Origin: Moellerella sp963519845
GTDB lineage: Bacteria; Pseudomonadota; Gammaproteobacteria; Enterobacterales; Enterobacteriaceae
Direction of reading: 5' to 3'
DNA length: 64,000 nucleotides
Assembly (NCBI GenBank): GCA_963519845.1
Contig: CAUQNX010000001.1
Location: 310,001 to 374,000 of the forward strand
Shown here: one piece after another, positions 1 through 8,552 of the stretch
How positions within the stretch are numbered: the first letter of the stretch is position 1
How the letters are laid out: every line of letters starts with the position of its first letter
Notes under the pieces: model-generated
Told to the model about the DNA's origin: nothing
Database searches by the model: none
The model's input: only the letters and a program-made list of their open reading frames with translations
Made by a program: the position numbers and the translations under genes

Positions 1-139
1 CTGCATTTGCTTTATCATCAAAAGGTAAGTATTTCAAAAGCAAAACTAATAACACAATATCAAGCGCTAGTATTACCCACCCTCTTTTATTTGATGGTGT
101 TGGGCCTATCGCGGGTGTTAAAGATTCAGAAGCGTCCAT
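1..139 (-). CDS. SLC13/DASS-type anion permease, N-terminal fragment
   Basis: The first 46 codons of a minus-strand gene are visible; the rest lies beyond base 1. The start is the ATG at 139-137, preceded by GGAG seven bases upstream. The short polar N-terminus with several Pro and Ser leads into a hydrophobic helix (WVILALDIVLLVLLL) and then the segment KYLPFDDKANA. This N-terminus resembles divalent anion:sodium symporters of the SLC13 (DASS, CitT-like) family, which import dicarboxylates, tricarboxylates or sulfate across the inner membrane. The substrate cannot be told from this fragment. The gene is separated from eno by about 320 bases and is not part of the eno operon. Confidence 0.6.
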   Translation of the reverse strand, partial: MDASESLTPAIGPTPSNKRGWVILALDIVLLVLLLKYLPFDDKANA

Positions 140-458
140 GATAACTCCATTAACTCGGGCTAGTTATTAATGCTCCCCCAAGTGCTTATGTTAAGAAAAA
201 TTTATGACCTGTGGAATATAGAGTTAAATGTGTGAGAATTAAATGTATAAAATCAAAAATTGAGATCTGAGCACGATGATTTATGAAATTTAATGTTCAA
301 AAAGTAAAACATGACCACTTTATTACCTATAGATCACAAAATATGACTCAACCAACAGCATATTAATGTTATAAATATGTTAAATTTATTATTATAAACA
401 TAAAAAAACGGCAAGGCTAAACCTTACCGTTTTGTATTCAATTAGCTGCTAAGCGTGA
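140..458. other. AT-rich intergenic region between permease and eno
   Basis: This spacer lies upstream of the minus-strand permease and downstream of eno. It contains the eno terminator at 402-432. The rest is AT-rich and probably holds the permease promoter, but I could not assign -35 and -10 boxes with confidence. I see no open reading frame with a ribosome binding site. Confidence 0.5.
402..432 (-). terminator. Rho-independent terminator of eno
   Basis: In minus-strand RNA an 11-bp stem (arms 432-422 and 416-406, one G-U pair) closes a five-base loop and is followed by a run of U from the A tract at 402-408. It starts 27 bases after the eno stop codon. Confidence 0.9.
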
Positions 459-1760
459 TTAGCCTTGGCCTTTCACTTCTTTCAGACCATGGAATGGTGC
501 ACGATCACCCAGCGCTTCTTCAATACGGATCAACTGGTTGTATTTAGCAACACGGTCAGAACGGCTCATTGAACCTGTTTTGATTTGTCCTGCTGCTGTA
601 CCAACCGCTAAATCAGCGATAGTTGCATCTTCAGTTTCGCCTGAACGATGAGAGATAACCGCAGTATAGCCAGCATCTTTCGCCATTTTGATTGCTGCTA
701 AAGTTTCAGTCAGCGTACCAATTTGGTTGAATTTGATCAGGATAGAGTTAACGATACCTTTATCGATACCTTCTTGCAGGATTTTGGTATTAGTTACGAA
801 TAAATCGTCACCAACCAATTGGATTTTGTCGCCCAGTACTTTAGTTTGGTAAGCAAAACCATCCCAATCTGACTCGTCCAAACCATCTTCGATAGAAACG
901 ATTGGATATTCTTTAGTCAGACCTTCTAAGTAATGTGTAAACTCTTGAGAAGTGAATGTTTTACCTTCACCTTTCAGTTCATAATTACCCGTTTCTTTGT
1001 TATAGAATTCAGAAGCTGCACAGTCCATCGCCAAAGTAACGTCTTTACCCAGAACATAACCAGCTGCATCAACAGCGGCTTTTATCGCTGCCAGAGCGGC
1101 TGCATTAGATTCTAAGTTTGGTGCATAACCACCTTCATCACCGACTGCCGTGTTCATGCCTTTCGCTTTCAACACTTTAGCTAAATGATGGAAAATTTCA
1201 GAACCCATGCGAACAGCTTCTTTCAGTGACTTAGCACCGACTGGCTGAACCATAAACTCTTGAATATCAACGTTATTATCTGCGTGCTCACCGCCATTGA
1301 TGATGTTCATCATTGGTAATGGCATAGAGTATTGACCATGAGTCCCATTCAGATCTGAAATGTGCTCATACAGAGGCATACCTTTTGCAGCTGCAGCCGC
1401 TTTTGCGTTAGCAAGAGAGACAGCTAGAATCGCATTAGCACCGAATTTAGCTTTATTATCAGTACCATCTAACTCGATCATGATTTTATCGATGTTAGCT
1501 TGATCTTTGGCATCTTTACCAATCAGCGCTTCAGCGATTGGGCCATTAACTGCGCCAACTGCTTTTAATACGCCTTTACCCAGAAAACGAGCTTTATCAC
1601 CGTCACGCAGTTCTAACGCTTCGCGAGAACCGGTTGAAGCGCCTGATGGTGCCGCGGCTAATCCAACGAAACCGCCTTCTAAGTGAACTTCTGCTTCTAC
1701 AGTTGGGTTACCACGGGAGTCAATAATTTCGCGACCGATTACTCTTACGATTTTGGACAT
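459..1760 (-). CDS. eno: Enolase (phosphopyruvate hydratase)
   Basis: Enolase interconverts 2-phosphoglycerate and phosphoenolpyruvate in glycolysis and gluconeogenesis and is a component of the RNase E degradosome in enterics. The 433-residue protein starts MSKIVRVIGREIIDSRGNP, and the family motifs GDDLFVTN, IKFNQIGT and SHRSGETED (substrate and Mg2+ site) are all present. Length matches the usual 432. The frame is open 14 codons further upstream, but the ATG at 1760 is chosen because it fits the family N-terminus and has GAGGAAAA just before it. It lies 64 bases downstream of pyrG, the conserved enterobacterial pair, and ends in a clear terminator. Confidence 0.98.
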   Translation of the reverse strand: MSKIVRVIGREIIDSRGNPTVEAEVHLEGGFVGLAAAPSGASTGSREALELRDGDKARFLGKGVLKAVGAVNGPIAEALIGKDAKDQANIDKIMIELDGTDNKAKFGANAILAVSLANAKAAAAAKGMPLYEHISDLNGTHGQYSMPLPMMNIINGGEHADNNVDIQEFMVQPVGAKSLKEAVRMGSEIFHHLAKVLKAKGMNTAVGDEGGYAPNLESNAAALAAIKAAVDAAGYVLGKDVTLAMDCAASEFYNKETGNYELKGEGKTFTSQEFTHYLEGLTKEYPIVSIEDGLDESDWDGFAYQTKVLGDKIQLVGDDLFVTNTKILQEGIDKGIVNSILIKFNQIGTLTETLAAIKMAKDAGYTAVISHRSGETEDATIADLAVGTAAGQIKTGSMSRSDRVAKYNQLIRIEEALGDRAPFHGLKEVKGQG

Positions 1761-1824
1761 TAGGTTTTCCTCAGTACAAGTTAAATTTCGGCAGGTTAAC
1801 AATTAGCGTCAACCTGCCCATATC

Positions 1825-3462
1825 TTATTTCTGTTGGCTTTTTTGATAGACACCAGCAGCTTTTACAAAACCTGCAAACAATGGATGGCCATCTCTTGGG
1901 GTTGATGTAAATTCAGGATGGAATTGACAAGCAACGAACCAAGGATGATTTGGATTTTCAATGATTTCCACTAATTTGTTATCCACTGAACGACCTGCAA
2001 CTTTCAGGCCCGCATCTTCGATACGTTTCAGCATCATATTATTGACTTCATAACGATGACGATGACGCTCAACAATGGTGTTACTGCCATACATAGCGCG
2101 AACTAAGCTATCTTGCACTAAGTGACAAGGCTGACTACCCACACGCATTGTGCCGCCGAGATCGCTCTCTTCGCTACGAATTTCAACATTGCCATCTTCA
2201 TCACGCCATTCGGTGATCAAGGCAACCACTGGATATTTACAATCTGCATCAAATTCGGTGGAGTTAGCGCCTTCCATGCCCGCAACATTACGTGCGTACT
2301 CAATCAAGGCGACTTGCATTCCTAAACAAATACCCAAGTAAGGGATATTGTTTTCACGCGCGTAACCGGCAGTCATGATTTTGCCTTCAATACCGCGTTG
2401 GCCAAAACCGCCTGGAACCAGAATTGCATCTAATTCTTTTAAAATTTCTACACCGCGAGTTTCAACGTCTTGAGAGTCAATCAACTTAATGTTAACGGTC
2501 AAACGATTTTTCAATCCGCCATGTTTTAAAGCTTCAATAACTGACTTATAAGCATCGGGTAATTCAACATATTTACCCACCATTCCGATAGTAACTTCAC
2601 CCGATGGATTCGCCTCTTCGTAAACAACCTGCTCCCATTCGGACAGATTCGCTTCACGACAGTCAATATTGAATCTTTTACAAATATATTCGTCTAATCC
2701 TTGAGATTTCAATAGATTAGGTATTTTGTAAATGGAGTCAACGTCCTTAAGTGAAATAACTGCTTTCTCAGGTACATTACAGAAAAGTGCGATTTTCGCC
2801 CGTTCATTAGCTGGGATCACGCGATCTGAACGACATACCAGCACATCCGGCTGAATACCGATTGAGAGTAACTCTTTCACTGAGTGCTGCGTGGGTTTAG
2901 TTTTCACTTCACCGGCAGCCGCAAGATAAGGAACTAAGGTGAGATGGATATAGAGTGTGCGTTCACGACCCACTTCTGCGGCCATTTGACGAATAGCTTC
3001 AAGGAATGGTAGTGATTCGATATCACCCACAGTACCACCGACTTCAACCAATACGACGTCATGGCCTTCGCCACCACGGATGATGCGGTCTTTGATTTCA
3101 TTGGTAATATGAGGGATTACTTGAATTGTTGCGCCTAAATAATCGCCACGACGCTCTTTCCGCAGAACCTCGGAATAGACACGACCCGTAGTGAAGTTAT
3201 TACGACGCGTCATTTTCGTACGAATAAAACGCTCATAGTGGCCTAAATCTAGGTCAGTTTCAGCGCCGTCTTCTGTAACGAAAACTTCCCCGTGTTGGGT
3301 TGGACTCATGGTACCTGGATCAACGTTGATATACGGATCCAATTTCATGATAGTGACATTAAGTCCACGGGCTTCGAGTATAGCCGCCAAAGAGGCTGCG
3401 GCAATGCCTTTACCCAGAGAGGATACGACCCCGCCGGTCACAAAAATATAATTAGTTTTCAT
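1825..3462 (-). CDS. pyrG: CTP synthase
   Basis: CTP synthase aminates UTP to CTP with ATP and glutamine, the last step of cytidine nucleotide synthesis. The 545-residue protein has the N-terminal amidoligase domain (about 1-266, P-loop-like GGVVSSLGKG at residues 10-19) and a C-terminal class I glutamine amidotransferase domain. That domain carries the nucleophile motif GICLGMQ near residue 379 and the His/Glu of QFHPEFTS near 515-517. Length equals the E. coli enzyme. It sits directly upstream of eno on the same strand and is probably cotranscribed with it. No pyrimidine attenuator is obvious in the leader. Confidence 0.98.
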   Translation of the reverse strand: MKTNYIFVTGGVVSSLGKGIAAASLAAILEARGLNVTIMKLDPYINVDPGTMSPTQHGEVFVTEDGAETDLDLGHYERFIRTKMTRRNNFTTGRVYSEVLRKERRGDYLGATIQVIPHITNEIKDRIIRGGEGHDVVLVEVGGTVGDIESLPFLEAIRQMAAEVGRERTLYIHLTLVPYLAAAGEVKTKPTQHSVKELLSIGIQPDVLVCRSDRVIPANERAKIALFCNVPEKAVISLKDVDSIYKIPNLLKSQGLDEYICKRFNIDCREANLSEWEQVVYEEANPSGEVTIGMVGKYVELPDAYKSVIEALKHGGLKNRLTVNIKLIDSQDVETRGVEILKELDAILVPGGFGQRGIEGKIMTAGYARENNIPYLGICLGMQVALIEYARNVAGMEGANSTEFDADCKYPVVALITEWRDEDGNVEIRSEESDLGGTMRVGSQPCHLVQDSLVRAMYGSNTIVERHRHRYEVNNMMLKRIEDAGLKVAGRSVDNKLVEIIENPNHPWFVACQFHPEFTSTPRDGHPLFAGFVKAAGVYQKSQQK

Positions 3463-3612
3463 GCTGAACCTGAAGGTTTAGGTTTAAAAGATGATGGATA
3501 TAACAGGACGGGAAAACAGTATACCCGAACCTTAAATTCGCTACAAACGATCTGAGCACAATAAGGTTGAATTTCATCAATATCCTAATAATATCAATAA
3601 GTTAATTTTTAT

Positions 3613-3645
3613 AATTAATTATGCCCTTTTTTGGGTGAATTAATT
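3613..3645. repeat. Imperfect inverted repeat upstream of pyrG
   Basis: Two AT-rich arms (3613-3626 and 3633-3645) can pair around a T-rich loop with two mismatches, about 150 bases upstream of pyrG. No U run follows on either strand, so it is not a convincing terminator. It may be an operator or a leader hairpin. Confidence 0.35.
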
Positions 3646-3704
3646 AACCTGTCAGTAGATTAACACATTTTTCAGAAGAAGCTAAATCCTTTCAGCGGCC
3701 TTCT

Positions 3705-4508
3705 CTACTTAGCTTCTTGTTTTTTGATCTGCTGCCAACAATCTTCCATTTCATCAAGTGTAGCACTTTCTAGCGATTGTTCCTTATCCGCCATCATTTG
3801 TTCAACTTTGCGGAATCTGACTTCAAATTTATCACAAGCTTTTTGCAATGCCATTTCAGGTTTATGACCTAAATGACGTGATAAATTCACAGTGGCAAAC
3901 AGCAGATCACCGATCTCCTCTTCCAAACGCTGCTCGTCGATAACCGCTTGCTTGGCTTCATCCATCACTTCGTCGATCTCTTCATACACTTTTGCCAACA
4001 CAGGCCCAAGCGTATCCCAATCAAAGCCGACGGAAGCACAGCGTTTTTGTATTTTATAGGCCTTCATTAAAGCGGGCAGCGTATTGGGAATATCATCCAG
4101 AACCGAAAATTGAGATTTCAGAGCCCGCTCTTCGATTTTGCGTTTTTCCCAATCGGCGATCACCTCATCAGCCGCCAAACCTGATTCAGCGGCAAAAATA
4201 TGCGGGTGACGACGCTCAAGTTTATCGCTCACTTCCTGACAAATATCCTCAAAATTAAACAATGACCGCTCTTGCGCCATTTGAGCATAAAATATCACCT
4301 GAAAAAGCAGATCACCCAATTCACCTTTTAGATCAACAAAATCTTTACGCGCTATAGCATCCAATACTTCATAGGTTTCTTCCAGTGTATAGGGCGCTAT
4401 GGTATCAAAAGTCTGTTTTTTATCCCAAGGACAGCCCGTTTCAGGATCACGCAACTGCGCCATAATCGCCAGCAGCCTATCAAGCTGTGTTTTAGATCCA
4501 TTCATCAA
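3705..4508 (-). CDS. mazG: Nucleoside triphosphate pyrophosphohydrolase
   Basis: MazG hydrolyses (d)NTPs to the monophosphate and pyrophosphate. In E. coli it is linked to ppGpp levels through its position after relA. The 267-residue protein has two MazG-type all-alpha repeats: GCPWDKKQTFDTIAPYTLEE and the GELGDLLFQ segment in the first half, and a second acidic set (EEIDEVMDEA, EEIGDLLFA) in the second half. These acidic residues coordinate Mg2+. Length is close to the 263 residues of E. coli. It lies downstream of relA on the same strand with a 156-base gap that contains an ERIC remnant, so coupling to relA may be weaker than in E. coli. Confidence 0.96.
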   Translation of the reverse strand: MMNGSKTQLDRLLAIMAQLRDPETGCPWDKKQTFDTIAPYTLEETYEVLDAIARKDFVDLKGELGDLLFQVIFYAQMAQERSLFNFEDICQEVSDKLERRHPHIFAAESGLAADEVIADWEKRKIEERALKSQFSVLDDIPNTLPALMKAYKIQKRCASVGFDWDTLGPVLAKVYEEIDEVMDEAKQAVIDEQRLEEEIGDLLFATVNLSRHLGHKPEMALQKACDKFEVRFRKVEQMMADKEQSLESATLDEMEDCWQQIKKQEAK

Positions 4509-4601
4509 ATCAATATCCTATTCTTTATATTAAAAATCCCGTGTATCCAAAGATCTCACGGGACCAACAAAATCTCCGAACTCAATAATTTACTTGAAAT
4601 G

Positions 4602-4661
4602 CCCTAAATAATTCGAGTTATGGGAAGGCGGAAAACCCATCTACAGCTTGAAGTATGACGG
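4602..4661. repeat. Internally deleted ERIC-type repeat
   Basis: The ends match the termini of the 127-bp enterobacterial repetitive intergenic consensus (ERIC): ccctaaataattcgagtt at one end and cagcttgaagtatgacgg at the other. The central palindromic part is missing, leaving about 60 bp. The outer arms retain imperfect complementarity. It lies between relA and mazG, so it is transcribed in their mRNA. The match is to my memory of the ERIC consensus. Confidence 0.65.
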
Positions 4662-4664
4662 CCA

Positions 4665-6905
4665 TTATTGAGCATAACGCTTGGCTTCAATAACATCCGG
4701 TAGCTGGTTTAGCTTAGCCAGTACTCTACCCAACACCTGTAAGTTATAGATCTCAATCGTCATATCGATAGTGGCAATTTGTTGTTTCACATCACTACGG
4801 CTACTGACGCCCAGCACATTGACTTTTTCATTCGCAAGGATAGTCGTAATATCGCGTAATAAACCGCTGCGATCATTAGAAATAACCCTAACCACCAGCG
4901 AATAACCGCTAGAGTAATTTTCGCCCCAAACCGCCTCAACGACACGTTCTGGTGCATGATTTTGCAACTCTGCCAGTTGTTCGCAGTCGGTGCGATGGAT
5001 GGAGATTCCCCTACCTTTAGTGATAAATCCAAGGATATCATCGCCCGGAATAGGTTGGCAGCATCTTGCCACATGGTGCATTAGGTTACCGACGCCTTCC
5101 ACCACAATACGCCCGCTATCCTGCGCACTGGCTCTTGGTGCAGCTGATTTATTTTCAAGAGTTTTAAGCGCTTCTCGATCGGCTTCTTCTGCAGTCGTTT
5201 TATTAAATTTACTCTGCAAGAAATTAATCAGCTGATTAATACGAATATCACCACCACCAATACCCGCTAAAACTTCCTCTAAAGAGTGGACGTTATAGCG
5301 CGCGATCAGTAACTTTTCAATTTCTCTTAAGCTAATATCGAGATGCGCGATTTCATTATCTAGGATCTGGCGTCCAGCAATAATATTCTTATCTTTATCT
5401 TGCTTGCGGAACCAGTTATGAACTTTAGCGCGCCCCCGGCTGGTGGTGATATAGCCTAAGTTTGGATTGAGCCAGTCACGACTTGGATTCGGGTGTTTTT
5501 GGGTGATGATCTCGATTTGATCACCCATTTGTAATTGATAACTAAAAGGTACAATACGACCACCAATTTTAGCCCCAATACAGCGGTGTCCAACATCACT
5601 GTGAATATGGTAGGCAAAATCGAGAGGTGTTGAACCTGTAGGTAAATCAATCACATCCCCTTTTGGCGTGAAAACATAAACCCGATCATCGAAAACTTGG
5701 CTACGAACTTCATCAAGCATTTCGCCTGAATCTGCCATCTCTTCTTGCCATGAAATTAATTTACGCAGCCATGCAATGCGATTCTCATAACTATTGCCCT
5801 TGCCAGCCGTGGTTGCGACTGCGGCACCTTCTTTATATTTCCAGTGCGCGGCAACGCCCAATTCAGCATCTTCATGCATCTGACGAGTCCGAATTTGGAT
5901 CTCTATTGGTTTTCCACCCGGCCCTAATACCACGGTATGAATAGATTGATAGCCATTGGGTTTTGGATTGGCAACATAATCATCAAATTCATCGGGCATA
6001 TGGCGATAATGGGTATGAATCAGACCCAGAGCCGCGTAACAATCTTGTAAACGTTCGACAATCACTCGCACGGCGCGAACATCAAAGAGCTCATCGAAAG
6101 CGAGGGCTTTTTTCTTCATTTTGCGCCAAATACTGTAGATATGTTTTGGTCGCCCGTAGACTTCAGCTTGAATACTCTCTTTCAACATATACTTACGTAC
6201 AGTGCCGACAAAGTTATCAATATACTCTTCACGATCGATACGGCGCTCATGAAGAAGTTTAGCAATCTTTTTATATTCGTCTGGATGTAGATAGCGGAAA
6301 CAAAAATCTTCGAGTTCCCATTTTAGCTGTCCAATTCCCAGTCGATTAGCTAGCGGTGCATAGATATTCGAACACTCTTTCGCCGCGAGAACACGTTCAT
6401 CTTCTGACGCATCTTTCACTTCACGGAGATGAGCGATACGTTCGGCGAGTTTAATCACCACGCAGCGGAAATCCTCCACCATGGAGAGCAACATGCGGCG
6501 AATATTGTCTACTTGAACTGAGCTGGTTTCACCGGATTGTGTGGCTTTCAGTTGGCGTATCGCATCCATTTCTAATACGCCGGTGACTAATTCATTGATC
6601 GATTGACCAAAATGTTCAACAAGGGTTTCTGTATCAAGGCGCTTTTCTTCTACCAGTGGGAATAGCATCGCAGCCTGAAGGCTACCAATATCCATACTCA
6701 GAGTGGAAAGTATCTCTACCATCTCAATGCCGCGCCATAACAACAGCTCGCCATCATCCTGACCCCGCGTATTGTCGTAACAATATTGCCAAATTTGGAT
6801 CAGTTTCTCTTCTGATTGTGGATTGTTCAACCCTAGGCTGCTAACCCAATGTTCAGCGGCAAACTCACCCGCTGGGGTTAAATGCGCACTTCTTACTGCA
6901 ACCAT
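4665..6905 (-). CDS. relA: GTP pyrophosphokinase, (p)ppGpp synthetase I
   Basis: RelA makes (p)ppGpp from ATP and GTP/GDP on ribosomes stalled with uncharged tRNA and drives the stringent response. The 746-residue protein has a degenerate N-terminal HD region. Where hydrolase-competent Rel proteins carry the catalytic His-Asp, it reads AMLFPLVEE. This is followed by the synthetase domain (about 240-370, PKPNGYQSIHT), the TGS domain (about 405-465), a zinc-finger-like region with ARCCQPIPGDD and a C-terminal ACT/RRM domain (VRVISNDRSGLLRDITTIL). GGGAGCT precedes the ATG. It follows rlmD by 22 bases, as in E. coli, so the two are probably one transcript. Confidence 0.98.
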   Translation of the reverse strand: MVAVRSAHLTPAGEFAAEHWVSSLGLNNPQSEEKLIQIWQYCYDNTRGQDDGELLLWRGIEMVEILSTLSMDIGSLQAAMLFPLVEEKRLDTETLVEHFGQSINELVTGVLEMDAIRQLKATQSGETSSVQVDNIRRMLLSMVEDFRCVVIKLAERIAHLREVKDASEDERVLAAKECSNIYAPLANRLGIGQLKWELEDFCFRYLHPDEYKKIAKLLHERRIDREEYIDNFVGTVRKYMLKESIQAEVYGRPKHIYSIWRKMKKKALAFDELFDVRAVRVIVERLQDCYAALGLIHTHYRHMPDEFDDYVANPKPNGYQSIHTVVLGPGGKPIEIQIRTRQMHEDAELGVAAHWKYKEGAAVATTAGKGNSYENRIAWLRKLISWQEEMADSGEMLDEVRSQVFDDRVYVFTPKGDVIDLPTGSTPLDFAYHIHSDVGHRCIGAKIGGRIVPFSYQLQMGDQIEIITQKHPNPSRDWLNPNLGYITTSRGRAKVHNWFRKQDKDKNIIAGRQILDNEIAHLDISLREIEKLLIARYNVHSLEEVLAGIGGGDIRINQLINFLQSKFNKTTAEEADREALKTLENKSAAPRASAQDSGRIVVEGVGNLMHHVARCCQPIPGDDILGFITKGRGISIHRTDCEQLAELQNHAPERVVEAVWGENYSSGYSLVVRVISNDRSGLLRDITTILANEKVNVLGVSSRSDVKQQIATIDMTIEIYNLQVLGRVLAKLNQLPDVIEAKRYAQ

Positions 6906-6927
6906 AATAGCTCCCTACCTGTTAAAT

Positions 6928-8268
6928 CTATGGGGTGCGGACAAACAGCGCCATTGATTCTAAATGACTAGTATGTGGAAACATATCCAGCATTCGTAAA
7001 CTCAACAATGTATAACCAGCATCTAATAAGATTTTACTATCACGGGCCAATGTTGTCGGGTTACATGAAACATAGACCACTTTTTCAGGAAACAGTTTAG
7101 TGATATGAGGTAAAACTTCGGCGGCACCAGCTCTTGCTGGGTCGAGTAACACCTTATTAAAGCCTTGCTTCGCCCAAGGTTGTGATTGAATATCAGCCTC
7201 AAGATTTTCATGAAAAAATGTCGCATTATGGCATTGGTTATTTTCTGCATTCTGTTTTGCATTCAGCACCAAACTATCAACACCTTCAACGCCCACGACT
7301 TCGCCAGCATAACGAGCAAGCGGTAGCGTAAAATTACCCATACCACAAAACAGATCTAACACACGATCTTCAGGCTGAGGCGCTAACCACTCAATCGCCT
7401 GTGCTACCATTTGCTGATTAATTTGATGATTAACTTGAATAAAATTGAGTGGATTAAAGGCTAAAGAGGTATCTCCGATACTATAAGATGGTGAGGTAAA
7501 CTCATCATCTAACTCTTCCAGCTGATCATTACCACTATTTAAAAGTATCCGTACCTGATGCTCAAATGCAAATTCATTCAGTTGTTGTTTATCTGATTTT
7601 GATAACATTTCGAGATGTCGTAAAACAATCACTAGCACATTATCGGCATTGATAAGTTCAACATGACCCAGTTTAGGCGCACTTTTTAAGTGGTTAAGGC
7701 ATTGAGATAAGGGCTGCAACAACTTTTCAAGACTAGGCTGCAAAATCGGACACATTTTTATGTCCACTAGCGTATTCGACTGACTTTGCCTGAATCCCAT
7801 CACCAGATGTTTTTGTTTTGCTTGATACTGCAAACCTAAGCGAGCTCGGCGTCGATAACCATAGGCATTACCCGCAATTACTGGCTTGGCCGAGATTGAT
7901 ATCGCGGTTTCTCGCATCACTAAACGTTCAAGAGTATCGGCTTTAGTTTCTCGCTGTAAACCAATATCCACATGCTGTTGCTGACAACCTCCGCACTGAG
8001 CAAAATGGCGACATTGAGGTTCGACGCGCTGCGGACTGTCAGATAAGCGCTCGATAACCTTAGCTTTAGCAAATTGGCGTTTTTCCTCAGTGAGTGCAAT
8101 ACGTGCTTCTTCACCGGGTAAAAGCCCTTGAACGAAAATAGTTTTACCATCAAAACGAGCAACACCTTGCCCTGCTGAATCGAGATTGTCGGCACAAACC
8201 CTAATTATACGGCCTGTGGTACCACGGCTTTTGGCAGGACGCCGATGTGGCGAATAAAATTGCACCAT
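6928..8268 (-). CDS. rlmD: 23S rRNA (uracil-1939-C5)-methyltransferase
   Basis: RlmD (RumA) methylates U1939 of 23S rRNA using S-adenosylmethionine. The protein has an N-terminal TRAM domain, the [4Fe-4S] cysteine set (CRHFAQCGGCQQQH and the later CPIL), a Rossmann methyltransferase domain with DLFCGMGNFTLPLA and the catalytic cysteine in YVSCNPTTLARD. The ATG at 8268 gives MVQFYSPHRR, which matches the family N-terminus. An in-frame GTG at 8277 is an alternative and neither has a strong Shine-Dalgarno sequence. relA follows after 22 bases. In E. coli barA is divergent on the other side; it is absent here. Confidence 0.96.
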   Translation of the reverse strand: MVQFYSPHRRPAKSRGTTGRIIRVCADNLDSAGQGVARFDGKTIFVQGLLPGEEARIALTEEKRQFAKAKVIERLSDSPQRVEPQCRHFAQCGGCQQQHVDIGLQRETKADTLERLVMRETAISISAKPVIAGNAYGYRRRARLGLQYQAKQKHLVMGFRQSQSNTLVDIKMCPILQPSLEKLLQPLSQCLNHLKSAPKLGHVELINADNVLVIVLRHLEMLSKSDKQQLNEFAFEHQVRILLNSGNDQLEELDDEFTSPSYSIGDTSLAFNPLNFIQVNHQINQQMVAQAIEWLAPQPEDRVLDLFCGMGNFTLPLARYAGEVVGVEGVDSLVLNAKQNAENNQCHNATFFHENLEADIQSQPWAKQGFNKVLLDPARAGAAEVLPHITKLFPEKVVYVSCNPTTLARDSKILLDAGYTLLSLRMLDMFPHTSHLESMALFVRTP

Positions 8269-8510
8269 GTTAATCACTACGAGGGGTCAAATTTCACAAT
8301 AATTCACTAGTATAGAGGAAAATGCATTTGCTGGCATTGTTAGTTTTAAACAAATTTGTTATCCGAATTACTCATTCAATATAATTGAGGAGCCTCACTA
8401 AACCCGATCTCCAATAATTTAACGGAATAACAGTTTTCAATAGTGCAGCCTATTGATACCTAATATTGGTAAGTCTGTTTTTTGATATATAAAGCCTTGC
8501 TATACACAAA

Positions 8511-8541
8511 CGAACAACCCCACACTGAGCGAGGCTGTTCG
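8511..8541 (-). terminator. Probable terminator of the AT-rich unknown gene
   Basis: Arms 8541-8533 and 8519-8511 form a 9-bp stem with one G-U pair in minus-strand RNA. It lies 12 bases beyond the stop codon of the gene at 8553-10166 and is followed by a modest U-rich stretch (UUUGUGU). Confidence 0.6.
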
Positions 8542-8552
8542 CGATATTTTTG

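Noticed and set aside
3613..3645. Inverted repeat upstream of pyrG as the mazG terminator
   Set aside because: Two mismatches and no U run after the stem on either strand.
5963..6262. Plus-strand 99-codon frame opposite relA
   Set aside because: Shadow frame within the conserved relA synthetase region, without start signals.
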